Source: an uncultured Lachnospiraceae bacterium (GTDB lineage: Bacteria; Bacillota; Clostridia; Lachnospirales; Lachnospiraceae). From it: 64,000 bases of DNA. Every line of letters begins with the position of its first letter. The first letter of the stretch is position 1. Location of the stretch: the NCBI GenBank assembly GCA_910587935.1, contig CAJUNP010000014.1, forward strand, positions 1 to 64,000. The letters are read 5' to 3'. The translations under genes and the position numbers were made by a program. Of this stretch, positions 50,153 to 58,334 are shown piece by piece. The notes under the pieces were generated by a model, which worked only from the letters and a program-made list of their open reading frames with translations, was not told the DNA's origin and made no database searches.

Positions 50153-51580
50153 ATGTCAGAACAGGTTAAGAAACCGATTGGAATCATGGAAACCGTTCTT
50201 CGTGACGCGCATCAGTCTTTGATTGCGACGAGAATGCCTACCGAAATGATGCTCCCGATCGTTGAAAAGATGGATAAAGTTGGTTACCATGCGGTAGAGT
50301 GCTGGGGTGGCGCAACTTTTGACGCTTCCCTTCGTTTCCTGAAAGAGGACCCGTGGGACAGATTAAGAAAGTTAAGAGACGGTTTTAAGAATACAAAACT
50401 GCAGATGTTGTTCAGAGGCCAGAACATTTTAGGTTACAGACCTTATGCGGATGATGTGGTAGATTACTTCGTGCAGAAGTCAATTTCCAACGGTATCGAT
50501 ATTATTCGTATTTTCGATTGTCTGAACGATCTTCGCAACTTACAGGAAGCGGTTAACGCAACCAATAAGTTTAAGGTACAGGAAGGCAGAGGCCATGCGC
50601 AGATTGCCCTTTCCTATACGTTAGGAGACGCTTATACCCTTGAATATTGGGTAGATATGGCGAAAAAGATTGAGGAGATGGGGGCGGATTCCATCTGTAT
50701 CAAGGATATGGCAGGTCTGCTGGTTCCTTACAGGGCGGCCGAACTGATTAAAGCCATGAAAGAAGCTACGAAGCTTCCGATTCAGTTACACACGCATTAC
50801 ACTTCCGGCGTGGCAAGCATGACTTACCTGAAAGCCGTAGAAGCCGGCGCCGACGTAATCGATTGTGCTATTTCTCCTTTTGCAATGGGAACTTCACAGC
50901 CGGCAACGGAAGTTATGGTGGAGACCTTTAAAGGAACTCCCTATGATACTGGATATGATCAGAGTATTCTGGCTGAAATTGCCGATTACTTCAGACCTTA
51001 CCGTGACGAGTGCTTAAAATCAGGACTCCTGAATCCGAAGGTTATGGGCGTTGATATTAAGACCCTGTTATATCAGGTACCCGGCGGCATGTTATCCAAC
51101 ATGGTGAGCCAGTTAAAAGAACAGAATGCGGAAGATAAATATTATGACGTATTAAATGAGATTCCCAAGGTTCGTAAGGATCTGGGCGAGCCTCCCCTTG
51201 TAACGCCTTCTTCCCAGATCGTTGGTACGCAGGCTGTGTTTAACGTACTGATGGGAGAACGTTATAAGATGGCTACGAAGGAGACAAAGGCAGTTCTGCG
51301 CGGCGAATACGGCCAGACTGTTAAGCCTATGAATCAGGAGATTATCAACAAGGTTATTCCCGGTGAGAAGAGAATCACCTGCCGCCCTGCCGATCTGATC
51401 GATAACGAGCTTGATAAGCTGGAAGGCGAAATGAAAGAATGGAAACAGCAGGATGAGGACGTATTGTCCTATGCATTATTCCCTCAGGTTGCTACGGACT
51501 TCTTTAAGTACCGTCAGGCACAGCAGGAAAAAGTGGATATGACCCAGGCTGACACAAAGAATGGAGCTTATCCGGTATAA
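50153..51580 (+). CDS. Oxaloacetate decarboxylase alpha / pyruvate carboxylase B-type (5S) carboxyltransferase
   Basis: The 475-residue protein has the pyruvate carboxyltransferase TIM barrel with metal and substrate motifs RDAHQS, IRIFDCLND, CIKDMAG (the lysine expected to be carbamylated) and LHTHYTSG. A C-terminal helical PYC_OADA domain (about 330-460) follows. It lacks the fused biotinyl domain of complete OadA, so it must use the separate biotin carrier encoded upstream, like the 5S subunit of propionibacterial transcarboxylase. It exchanges CO2 between oxaloacetate/pyruvate and biotin. A strong terminator follows at 51598-51630. Confidence 0.94.
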   Translation: MSEQVKKPIGIMETVLRDAHQSLIATRMPTEMMLPIVEKMDKVGYHAVECWGGATFDASLRFLKEDPWDRLRKLRDGFKNTKLQMLFRGQNILGYRPYADDVVDYFVQKSISNGIDIIRIFDCLNDLRNLQEAVNATNKFKVQEGRGHAQIALSYTLGDAYTLEYWVDMAKKIEEMGADSICIKDMAGLLVPYRAAELIKAMKEATKLPIQLHTHYTSGVASMTYLKAVEAGADVIDCAISPFAMGTSQPATEVMVETFKGTPYDTGYDQSILAEIADYFRPYRDECLKSGLLNPKVMGVDIKTLLYQVPGGMLSNMVSQLKEQNAEDKYYDVLNEIPKVRKDLGEPPLVTPSSQIVGTQAVFNVLMGERYKMATKETKAVLRGEYGQTVKPMNQEIINKVIPGEKRITCRPADLIDNELDKLEGEMKEWKQQDEDVLSYALFPQVATDFFKYRQAQQEKVDMTQADTKNGAYPV

Positions 51581-51597
51581 TTTTATGTAAAGACTGA

Positions 51598-51630
51598 AAC
51601 ACACCGGACTTTTACATCCGGTGTGTTTTT
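51598..51630 (+). terminator. Intrinsic terminator of the carboxyltransferase operon
   Basis: An eleven-base perfect stem (51598-51608 with 51617-51627) runs into a T tract. Confidence 0.9.
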
Positions 51631-51722
51631 AAATAAAGGAGCAATGTTAGTGGTTATGTGCTGATATTTAGCCGGTTTGTAGATTGCCGCGTAACTAAAA
51701 TTTTATTGATTTTTGGTATTTA

Positions 51723-51921
51723 CAAAACTGGTAACCTTGCTGAATATTCTGAAAATATGTTCTTTGAAAAGCCTGTTTGCGCCATGGAAGCAAGACCATA
51801 GAAGGCAGGAGGGCCTCTGCCCGAGTGACTTCTGCTTTACTGGGCTTGCTGAAGTGTTTGGCGCAGCCAGGCTTTGAGGAGAACATATTTTCAGAATATT
51901 CTCACAGATTACCTTGTTTTG
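51723..51921. repeat. Large fold-back, MITE-like element
   Basis: Two arms of about 60 bases (51723-51783 and 51860-51921) are inverted copies of each other with scattered mismatches; 22 consecutive bases (51742-51763 versus 51880-51901) match exactly. The 76-base centre also folds: GCAAG/CTTGC (51790-51794 with 51845-51849), AGAAG/CTTCT, and GGCAG/CTGCC (51804-51808 with 51817-51821). No coding frame in it is convincing; frames here give low-grade hypothetical proteins. The shape fits a non-autonomous mobile repeat or a structured RNA. It occupies most of the 370-base gap between the operon end and the next gene. Confidence 0.7.
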
Positions 51922-51950
51922 CAAAAACTAAAATGAAAAAGGAGACAACC

Positions 51951-52202
51951 ATGTTAGAATTCAAATACGATACCCAGTTATTAATTGAAGGAGAAGACCT
52001 CGACGAGGATGTAATCAGCGATTATTTTACCGAAAACTTTAAGGGAGACTGCCTTTTAGCAGTGGGCGACGAGGAATTAATTAAAATTCATTTTCATACA
52101 AATGAACCATGGAAGGTATTGGAATATTGCGCTTCCCTGGGAGAAATCTATGATATTGTCATCGAAGATATGGACAGACAATCAAGAGGCCTGAAAGGAT
52201 AA
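51951..52202 (+). CDS. Small stand-alone domain resembling the C-terminus of FakA/DAK-type fatty acid kinase
   Basis: The 83-residue protein resembles the end of FakA (DhaL-DegV-partner) proteins: an opening strand (FKYDTQLLIEGEDLDED), a glycine/aspartate turn GDCLLAVGDEELIKIHFHTNEP and a final IYDIVIEDMDRQ strand, quoted in part. In full-length FakA this C-terminal region, of roughly 200 residues, helps bind the acyl carrier FakB. Here it is encoded alone, without the kinase or middle domain. AAAGGAG precedes the ATG. The next gene, a LUD protein, starts 37 bases later. Function is unknown. Confidence 0.65.
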   Translation: MLEFKYDTQLLIEGEDLDEDVISDYFTENFKGDCLLAVGDEELIKIHFHTNEPWKVLEYCASLGEIYDIVIEDMDRQSRGLKG

Positions 52203-52239
52203 TGTGAAAAACGGGAAGCCGAAAGAAAAGGAGAGCGTT

Positions 52240-52875
52240 ATGACACCAAAACAGATCTATTATGAAAATGCAGCAAAAACCATTATTAAAAATCTTGAAA
52301 ATAGGCAGATGGAAGGGTATTATTGCGCATCGTCACAACAGGCGGTGGAAAAAGCGCTTTCACTGATTCCTGCGGGGGCGTCCATCGGCTGGGGCGGTTC
52401 CATGACCTTGTCGGAAACGGGACTGTCAGATGCACTCAGGCGGGGGAATTATGTGATTTATGACCGGGATGCGGTTAAAAGCGGCGAAGAGCAAAAGAAG
52501 GTTTTTGCACAGATTTTTAGCAGCGATTATTTTCTTATGAGTACCAATGCAATTACCCTTGACGGAGAATTAATTAATGTTGACGGACGTGGCAATCGCG
52601 TGTCTTTTCTATGCTATGGACCGGAGCATGTGTTGATTGTGGCGGGTATGAACAAAGTGGTCAGTGATGTACAATGCGGTATTAAACGGGTTCATGATGT
52701 TGCTTCGCCTGCCAATACCGTGAGGCTGCATAAAGATACGCCGTGTTCCGTAACAGGAAGGTGTGCGGACTGTCTTTCGCCCGGCTGCATTTGTTCACAG
52801 ACCGTGATAACGCGTTTTTCGATTGTGCCGGGCAGAATTAAGGTGATTTTGATTGGAGAAGAGTTAGGATATTAA
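52240..52875 (+). CDS. LUD-domain (LutC/YkgG-like) protein
   Basis: The 211-residue protein has the LUD (DUF162) pattern: SSQQAVEKALSLIPAGASIGWGG (quoted in part), then SGEEQKKVFAQIF and GNRVSFLCYGPEHVLIVAG. A C-terminal run of cysteines (CSVTGRCADC, CICSQ) follows. LUD proteins take part in lactate oxidation through LutABC, but many Clostridial members stand alone and their substrate is unknown. AAGGAG at 52228-52233 sets the ATG at 52240. It may be cotranscribed with the preceding small gene. Confidence 0.85.
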   Translation: MTPKQIYYENAAKTIIKNLENRQMEGYYCASSQQAVEKALSLIPAGASIGWGGSMTLSETGLSDALRRGNYVIYDRDAVKSGEEQKKVFAQIFSSDYFLMSTNAITLDGELINVDGRGNRVSFLCYGPEHVLIVAGMNKVVSDVQCGIKRVHDVASPANTVRLHKDTPCSVTGRCADCLSPGCICSQTVITRFSIVPGRIKVILIGEELGY

Positions 52876-52880
52876 GCGGC

Positions 52881-52924
52881 TTGACAAAGACTTGATTATT
52901 ATTTAAAATAACAAGTGTTATAAT
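52881..52924 (+). promoter_or_regulatory. Promoter region of the TetR-type regulator
   Basis: TTGACA (52881-52886) and TAAAAT (52904-52909) are 17 bases apart. A second, extended -10 element TGT-TATAAT ends at 52924, so two overlapping starts are possible. Confidence 0.72.
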
Positions 52925-52974
52925 TTTGCAAAAACTGATAAAAAGCGAGATTTTCCGGAATAAGAGGTAGGAAT

Positions 52975-53523
52975 ATGGCCAGAAAAGAATCCATTACCAT
53001 AAATGACATCCTGGAGACTGCGTTTCAAATGACAAAAGAAGAAGGCTTTATGCAGGTGACGGCCCGTAAGGTAGCCGCCAGAGCGGGCTGTTCCACACAG
53101 CCTATTTTCCGTGTTTACAAAAATATGGAAGAGTTATGGCAGGCGGTGTATACAAGAGCGGTTTTGTATTTTCAGGAATATTTGAAAAGGGCGGAAAGCA
53201 GAAGCAAAACGCCTTTTGTAGATCTGGGTATGGCATATATTTCCTTTGCCATGGCGGAAAAGCATCTGTTCGAACTGCTGTTTGTATCTAAAGGCAGCGT
53301 ACAGAAAGAGATGTACGAGGTGGTGAACGGAGCCGACGGCAATGTGGTTAAGGAAATCGCCAAAGCGGCCGCTCAGAACTGCAGGAATGCAGGCGATTTA
53401 TTTATGAAACTGTGGATTTTCATACATGGAGCCGCCTGTATGAGTCTTACCGGAGACTATGATTTGAAAGAGGATGAGACGCTGCGTCTGTTAGAAGAGG
53501 CGTACCGGTCTTTTGCACAGTAA
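52975..53523 (+). CDS. TetR-family transcriptional regulator
   Basis: The 182-residue protein has an N-terminal helix-turn-helix of TetR type (about 8-55: ITINDILETAFQMTKEEG, ARKVAARAGCSTQPIFRVYKN, quoted in part) and a helical ligand-binding region. The ligand is unknown. AGAGGTAGG precedes the start. The next regulator gene starts 14 bases downstream, so both are probably transcribed together from the promoter at 52881-52924. Confidence 0.88.
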   Translation: MARKESITINDILETAFQMTKEEGFMQVTARKVAARAGCSTQPIFRVYKNMEELWQAVYTRAVLYFQEYLKRAESRSKTPFVDLGMAYISFAMAEKHLFELLFVSKGSVQKEMYEVVNGADGNVVKEIAKAAAQNCRNAGDLFMKLWIFIHGAACMSLTGDYDLKEDETLRLLEEAYRSFAQ

Positions 53524-53536
53524 AAGGTTAGAATAT

Positions 53537-54469
53537 ATGGATAAAACGACAGACATTATTTCCAGAATCAATGAATTATATTCGAATATGAGTAAAGGGC
53601 ATAAGCGTATTGCGCAGTTTATTATGGATCACTATGACCAGGCTGTTTTTATGACCGCAGCCAAATTGGGGGCGGAGCTTGGCATCAGTGAGTCTACCGT
53701 GGTTCGCTTTGCGTCGGGAATCGGATACGAAGGATATCCCGAATTTCAGAAGGCGCTGGAAGAATGGGTAAAGGGGCAGTTAAATGTCGTGCAGAAAATC
53801 GGTGTGAAATACGGCGGCAGCACCCAGTCGGAAATTTTAACCTCCGTGTTGACGGCGGATATTGAGAAAATTCAGGATACCATTGCCAATCTTGATCCCG
53901 TTGCTTTTGAAACGGCAGTGAATATCCTGCTTGGGGCGAAAGAAATTTACGTGGTGGGACTGCGAAGCTGCGAGCCTCTCGCGAGATTTCTTCACTTTTA
54001 TCTGAATATGATCCGAGGAAACGTACACTTGTTAAGTACTACAAGCGTTACCGAAATGTTTGAACAAATGATACGTATTGACGAGGCGGATGCAATTATA
54101 GGAATCAGCTTTCCCAGATATTCCATGCGTACTTTAAAGGCCATGGAATTTGCGAATGACCGTAACGCGAAAGTAATTGCCGTTACGGATACCATTCATT
54201 CCCCCATGAACCTTTATTCTTCCTGCAATCTGTTTGCAAGAAGCGATATGGTATCCATCGTGGATTCACTGGTGGCTCCCTTAAGCCTGATTAACGCGCT
54301 GGTGGTCGCTTTATGCTTAAAACGTCCGGAAGACGTAAAGCATAACCTTGAAATGCTGGAGGAGACATGGAATAATTACCAGGTATATTTGAACGACGAA
54401 ATTAACTTTATTGACGAACAGCCTATTTTGGATAATTCCTTAAAGAAGGATGAGAAGCGGAATGTATGA
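53537..54469 (+). CDS. MurR/RpiR-family transcriptional regulator
   Basis: The 310-residue protein has an RpiR-type helix-turn-helix (about 1-75: LGAELGISESTVVRFASGIGYEGYPEF, quoted in part) and a SIS sugar-phosphate-binding domain (about 115-265, with VGLRSCEPLARF). Such regulators usually sense phosphosugars. No sugar transport or catabolism gene is adjacent, so its target may be elsewhere. The ATG at 53537 follows AAAAGG. It overlaps the following FAD protein by eight bases. Confidence 0.92.
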   Translation: MDKTTDIISRINELYSNMSKGHKRIAQFIMDHYDQAVFMTAAKLGAELGISESTVVRFASGIGYEGYPEFQKALEEWVKGQLNVVQKIGVKYGGSTQSEILTSVLTADIEKIQDTIANLDPVAFETAVNILLGAKEIYVVGLRSCEPLARFLHFYLNMIRGNVHLLSTTSVTEMFEQMIRIDEADAIIGISFPRYSMRTLKAMEFANDRNAKVIAVTDTIHSPMNLYSSCNLFARSDMVSIVDSLVAPLSLINALVVALCLKRPEDVKHNLEMLEETWNNYQVYLNDEINFIDEQPILDNSLKKDEKRNV

Positions 54470-55703
54470 CGTAATTGTGATCGGCTGCGGCGCAGCCGGT
54501 ATGATGGCGGCTTTCGGTGCGGCCGAGGCAGGCAGAAAGACGCTGGTTTTGGAAAAAAACGAAAAAGCGGGAAAAAAGCTGTTTATTACAGGCAAGGGAA
54601 GATGCAATGTTACAAATGCCTGCGACAGAGATATCTTTTTTGAAAACATTATCAGCAACCCCAAGTTTCTGTATAGCGCATTTTACGGGTGGGATAACAG
54701 AAACGTGATGGATTTCTTTGAAAAAGCCGGGTGTCCTCTGAAAACGGAACGGGGAGAAAGGGTTTTTCCCGTATCGGATCATTCCTCCGATGTAATCGCG
54801 GCGCTTTTGCGGGAATTAAAAAAAGCGAAGGTTGAAATACGCTATAATACGGAAGTTAGGGAGCTTTGTCAGGAAGAGGGAAAAATAAAAGGTGTTTTAC
54901 TAAAAGACGGGAATAAAATTCCGGCCGGCCGGGTGATAGTGGCGACCGGCGGTATGTCTTATGAATCCACAGGCTCCACCGGAGACGGTTACGCGTTTGC
55001 CGGTCAGGTGGGACATACCGTTACCCGCCTGGTTCCGGCCCTGGTTCCCTTTCATATCCGGGAAGAATGGTGCAGGGATTTAATGGGGCTTTCCCTGAAA
55101 AACGTGGCGGTCCGGTTAGCAGATGAAAAAAGGGAATATTACAGCGGGTTCGGCGAAATGCTTTTTACCCATTTCGGAGTCAGCGGACCGTTAATTCTGT
55201 CTGCCAGCAGTTTTTATGCAAAATATATTTACGGGAAAACTGCGGCGTTAACGATCGATCTGAAGCCGGCGCTTTCCACGGAACAGTTGGACAGGCGTCT
55301 GGTCAGGGATTTTGAAGCAAATAAGAACAAACAGTTTTCGAATGCGCTGGGCGGTTTGTTTCCGAACAGGCTGATACCAATAATGGTTCGTTTGTCCGGG
55401 ATTCCGCCGGAGAAAAAGGTGCATGATGTTTCCAGAAAAGAGAGAGAGCAATTTGTGCACCGGATTAAAAATCTTTCTCTTACGGTAACGGGAACCGGAA
55501 GCTTTAAAGAAGCGATTATCACACAGGGGGGCGTTTCGGTAAAGGAGATCAATCCCTCTACCATGGAATCAAAAAAAGTGAAAGGCTTATATTTTGCGGG
55601 AGAAGTATTGGACCTGGACGCGCTGACCGGCGGATTTAACCTGCAGATCGCATGGTCCAGCGGATATCTTGCAGGCAGGTCAAAAGGAGAGGAAAGAAAA
55701 TGA
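54462..55703 (+). CDS. BaiN/HI0933-like FAD-dependent oxidoreductase
   Basis: The 413-residue flavoprotein begins with a Rossmann dinucleotide motif (VIGCGAAGMMAA), followed by GKKLFITGKGRCNVTN, a hallmark of the YhiN/HI0933 family. A conserved ATGGMSYESTGSTGDGY segment and a C-terminal GLYFAGEVLDLDALTGGFNLQ (quoted in part) complete it. The family includes BaiN of Clostridium scindens, implicated in bile acid reduction, but most members have unknown substrates. The ATG at 54462 is chosen because it opens directly on the flavin motif. It overlaps cmk by four bases and the preceding regulator by eight. Confidence 0.9.
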   Translation: MYDVIVIGCGAAGMMAAFGAAEAGRKTLVLEKNEKAGKKLFITGKGRCNVTNACDRDIFFENIISNPKFLYSAFYGWDNRNVMDFFEKAGCPLKTERGERVFPVSDHSSDVIAALLRELKKAKVEIRYNTEVRELCQEEGKIKGVLLKDGNKIPAGRVIVATGGMSYESTGSTGDGYAFAGQVGHTVTRLVPALVPFHIREEWCRDLMGLSLKNVAVRLADEKREYYSGFGEMLFTHFGVSGPLILSASSFYAKYIYGKTAALTIDLKPALSTEQLDRRLVRDFEANKNKQFSNALGGLFPNRLIPIMVRLSGIPPEKKVHDVSRKEREQFVHRIKNLSLTVTGTGSFKEAIITQGGVSVKEINPSTMESKKVKGLYFAGEVLDLDALTGGFNLQIAWSSGYLAGRSKGEERK

Positions 55704-56365
55704 GTTATAATATTGCCATAGACGGGCCGGCGGGAGCCGGAAAAAGCACCATTGCCAAAAAAATCGCAAAAAAGAAAGGCATGATTTACGTGGATACGGG
55801 CTCTATGTACCGTGCAATGGCGCTTTATCTGATACGCCGGGGGATTAAGCCGGAAGAGGCGGAACAAATCGGGGAAGAATGTGAACATGCGGATATTACC
55901 ATCCGTCATGAAAGCGGGGAGCAGGTCGTTTATTTAAACGGCGAGAATGTCAATCCGTATCTGCGGACGGAAGAAGTAGGGAATATGGCGTCGAGAAGCA
56001 GCGTCAACCCGAAGGTACGGCAAAAAATGGTATGTATTCAGAAAAAGCTTGCGGCCACCGCGGATGTCGTTATGGACGGCAGGGATATCGGCACCTGCGT
56101 ATTGCCGGATGCCGACGTTAAAATTTATCTGACCGCCAGCAGTACGGTCCGTGCAAAGCGACGCTTTGAGGAATTGACGGCGAAAGGTGAAACGCCGGAT
56201 TTTGACAGTATCAAAGCGGATATCATAGAACGCGACGAGAGAGATATGAAGCGGGAAATTTCACCCTTAAGACAGGCCGATGACGCGGTTCTTGTAGATA
56301 CTTCCGAGCTGAGTATTGAGGAAGTGGTTGAAAAGATTTTAGAGATTACAGAGGAAAAGAGGTAA
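55700..56365 (+). CDS. cmk: Cytidylate kinase
   Basis: The 221-residue kinase has a P-loop GPAGAGKST, DTGSMYRA, a VMDGRDIGT segment and a lid region with arginines (ERDERDMKRE). It phosphorylates CMP and dCMP. AGGAGAGG precedes the ATG, which overlaps the FAD gene stop (ATGA). The cmk-ispH-rpsA order is common in Clostridia and supports the call. Confidence 0.96.
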   Translation: MSYNIAIDGPAGAGKSTIAKKIAKKKGMIYVDTGSMYRAMALYLIRRGIKPEEAEQIGEECEHADITIRHESGEQVVYLNGENVNPYLRTEEVGNMASRSSVNPKVRQKMVCIQKKLAATADVVMDGRDIGTCVLPDADVKIYLTASSTVRAKRRFEELTAKGETPDFDSIKADIIERDERDMKREISPLRQADDAVLVDTSELSIEEVVEKILEITEEKR

Positions 56366-56369
56366 TACG

Positions 56370-57218
56370 ATGGAAGTAAGGCTGGCGGGCAAGGCTGGTT
56401 TCTGTTTCGGTGTGAAGCGGGCGGTGGATACGGTTTATGAACGGCTTGGGAAAAAGGGTCCGATTTATACATACGGTCCCATTATCCATAACGAAGAGGT
56501 GGTGAAAGAACTGGAACAAAAAGGCGTGCAGGTTCTTCATACGGCGGAGGACATAAAGGGCCTTCGGGAAGGAACCGTGATTATCCGTTCTCACGGCGTT
56601 ACAAGACCGGTTTATGAACTGATAGAAAAACAGGGTCTGCAATGTGTGGACGCCACCTGTCCCTTTGTAAAACGGATTCACGGAATTGTGGAAAAGGAGA
56701 GCGGGGAAGGAAAAAGAATTGTGATTGCCGGCAATGCGTCTCACCCGGAAGTGGAAGGAATTGTCAGTTGGTGCAAAAACGGTGCGGATGTGATAGAAAA
56801 CCTGGAGGAAGCGGAAAAATTCCTTGCAGGAGAGGGTGAAAATATCTGTATTGTAGCGCAAACGACATTTAACAACAACAAATTTCAAGATATAGTTGAA
56901 ATTTTTAAAAAAAAAGGTTACAATGTTAATGTTGTGAACACTATCTGTAATGCAACGCAGGAGCGGCAGTCAGCGGCGGAAGAACTGGCGGCTGCGGCAG
57001 ATGTAATGATTGTAATTGGTGGAAAGCACAGCTCCAACACCAGGAAACTTTACGATATCTGCTGTAAGGAATGTGCGCACACTTATTTTATACAAACACT
57101 GGATGACTTGCATTTAGAACTACCTAAATCTGTTCGGCTAGTGGGAATTACTGCAGGGGCTTCCACCCCAAATAATATTATTGAGGAGGTTCAAAATTAT
57201 GTCAGAATTAACTTTTGA
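56370..57218 (+). CDS. ispH: 4-hydroxy-3-methylbut-2-enyl diphosphate reductase
   Basis: The 282-residue iron-sulfur enzyme has the three conserved cysteines (GFCFGVKRA, DATCPFV, NTICNAT) and catalytic glutamate region (AQTTFNNNKF). It performs the last step of the MEP isoprenoid pathway, giving IPP and DMAPP. In many Clostridia IspH is fused to ribosomal protein S1; here the two are separate frames overlapping by 20 bases. It starts five bases after cmk. Confidence 0.96.
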   Translation: MEVRLAGKAGFCFGVKRAVDTVYERLGKKGPIYTYGPIIHNEEVVKELEQKGVQVLHTAEDIKGLREGTVIIRSHGVTRPVYELIEKQGLQCVDATCPFVKRIHGIVEKESGEGKRIVIAGNASHPEVEGIVSWCKNGADVIENLEEAEKFLAGEGENICIVAQTTFNNNKFQDIVEIFKKKGYNVNVVNTICNATQERQSAAEELAAAADVMIVIGGKHSSNTRKLYDICCKECAHTYFIQTLDDLHLELPKSVRLVGITAGASTPNNIIEEVQNYVRINF

Positions 57219-58308
57219 ACAAATGTTGGAGGAATCATTTAAGACAATACATGCAGGAGAGGTAGTTGAAGGTACAGTCATCGATGTGAAACCGGATGAA
57301 ATGGTTCTGAACATCGGATACAAGTCCGACGGAATCTTGACAAGATACGAGTATACCAATGAACCGAACGTCGACCTGACTGCCGTTGCAAAGGTCGGTG
57401 ATTCCATGGAGGTAAAGGTATTAAAGGTAAACGACGGAGAGGGACAGGTTCTCCTGACCTACAAGCGTCTTGCGGCTGACAGGGGCAACAAGAGGATCGA
57501 AGAAGCCTTTAACAGCCAGGAAGTATTAAAGGCTACCGTGTCACAGGTGCTGGAGGGCGGATTAAGCGTGATTCTGGATGAAGTAAGAATCTTCATTCCC
57601 GCAAGTCTTGTTTCCGATACGTATGAGAAGGATCTTGGCAAATATGCAGGCCAGGAAATTGAATTTGTAATCAGCGAGTACAATCCCAAGAGAAGGAGAT
57701 ATATCGGCGACAGGAAGCAGCTTGTTCTTGCGAAAAAGGCCGAACTTCAGAAGGAACTGTTTGAGAAGATTCACGAAGGCGATGTTGTGGAAGGAATCGT
57801 TAAGAATGTAACGGACTTCGGAGCATTTATCGATCTGGGCGGAGCGGACGGACTGCTTCACATTTCCGAGATGTCATGGGGAAGAGTTGAGAATCCTAAA
57901 AAGGTATTTAAAGTAGGCGATCCGGTTACCGTACTGATTAAAGAAATTAACGGCAGCAAGATTGCGCTTTCCATGAAATTTGAAGACCAGAATCCATGGA
58001 AAGAGGCGGCGGACAAATATGCGGTTGGCATGGAAGTGACAGGCGTTGTCGCAAGAATGACGGATTTCGGCGCATTTGTGGAATTGGAGCCGGGTATCGA
58101 CGCACTGCTTCACGTTTCACAGATTTCCAGGGATCATATCGAAAAGCCTTCCGATATTTTAAAAATCGGCGAGGAAGTAACCGCTAAGGTTGTGGATCTG
58201 AACGAAGCCGATAAGAAGATCAGCTTAAGCGTTAAGGCTCTGCTTGCACCGGAAGCGTCTGAAGAAGCGGATGAGGCAGCTGAGTCCGATGTTGAATCCG
58301 CAGAATAA
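57199..58308 (+). CDS. rpsA: Ribosomal protein S1 homologue with four S1 domains
   Basis: The 369-residue protein contains four S1 RNA-binding motifs (about 20-90, 105-175, 190-260 and 275-350); the third and fourth show VKNVTDFGAFIDL and VARMTDFGAFVEL. The acidic tail is rich in Glu and Ala. It likely helps mRNA binding to the 30S subunit. Full Gram-negative S1 has six domains; four are usual in Bacillota. GAGGAGGT at 57183-57190, inside ispH, sets the ATG at 57199. Confidence 0.93.
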   Translation: MSELTFEQMLEESFKTIHAGEVVEGTVIDVKPDEMVLNIGYKSDGILTRYEYTNEPNVDLTAVAKVGDSMEVKVLKVNDGEGQVLLTYKRLAADRGNKRIEEAFNSQEVLKATVSQVLEGGLSVILDEVRIFIPASLVSDTYEKDLGKYAGQEIEFVISEYNPKRRRYIGDRKQLVLAKKAELQKELFEKIHEGDVVEGIVKNVTDFGAFIDLGGADGLLHISEMSWGRVENPKKVFKVGDPVTVLIKEINGSKIALSMKFEDQNPWKEAADKYAVGMEVTGVVARMTDFGAFVELEPGIDALLHVSQISRDHIEKPSDILKIGEEVTAKVVDLNEADKKISLSVKALLAPEASEEADEAAESDVESAE

Positions 58309-58334
58309 AAAGCGGACGATCGGGGCGGTGATTC

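Noticed and set aside
51695..51886. Minus-strand 63-codon frame through the fold-back element
   Set aside because: It follows the inverted repeat and has no convincing start signal; it is most likely an artefact of the repeat.
51777..51950. N-terminal extension of the small FakA-C-like protein
   Set aside because: The extension runs through the repeat and past the strong ribosome binding site of the ATG at 51951.
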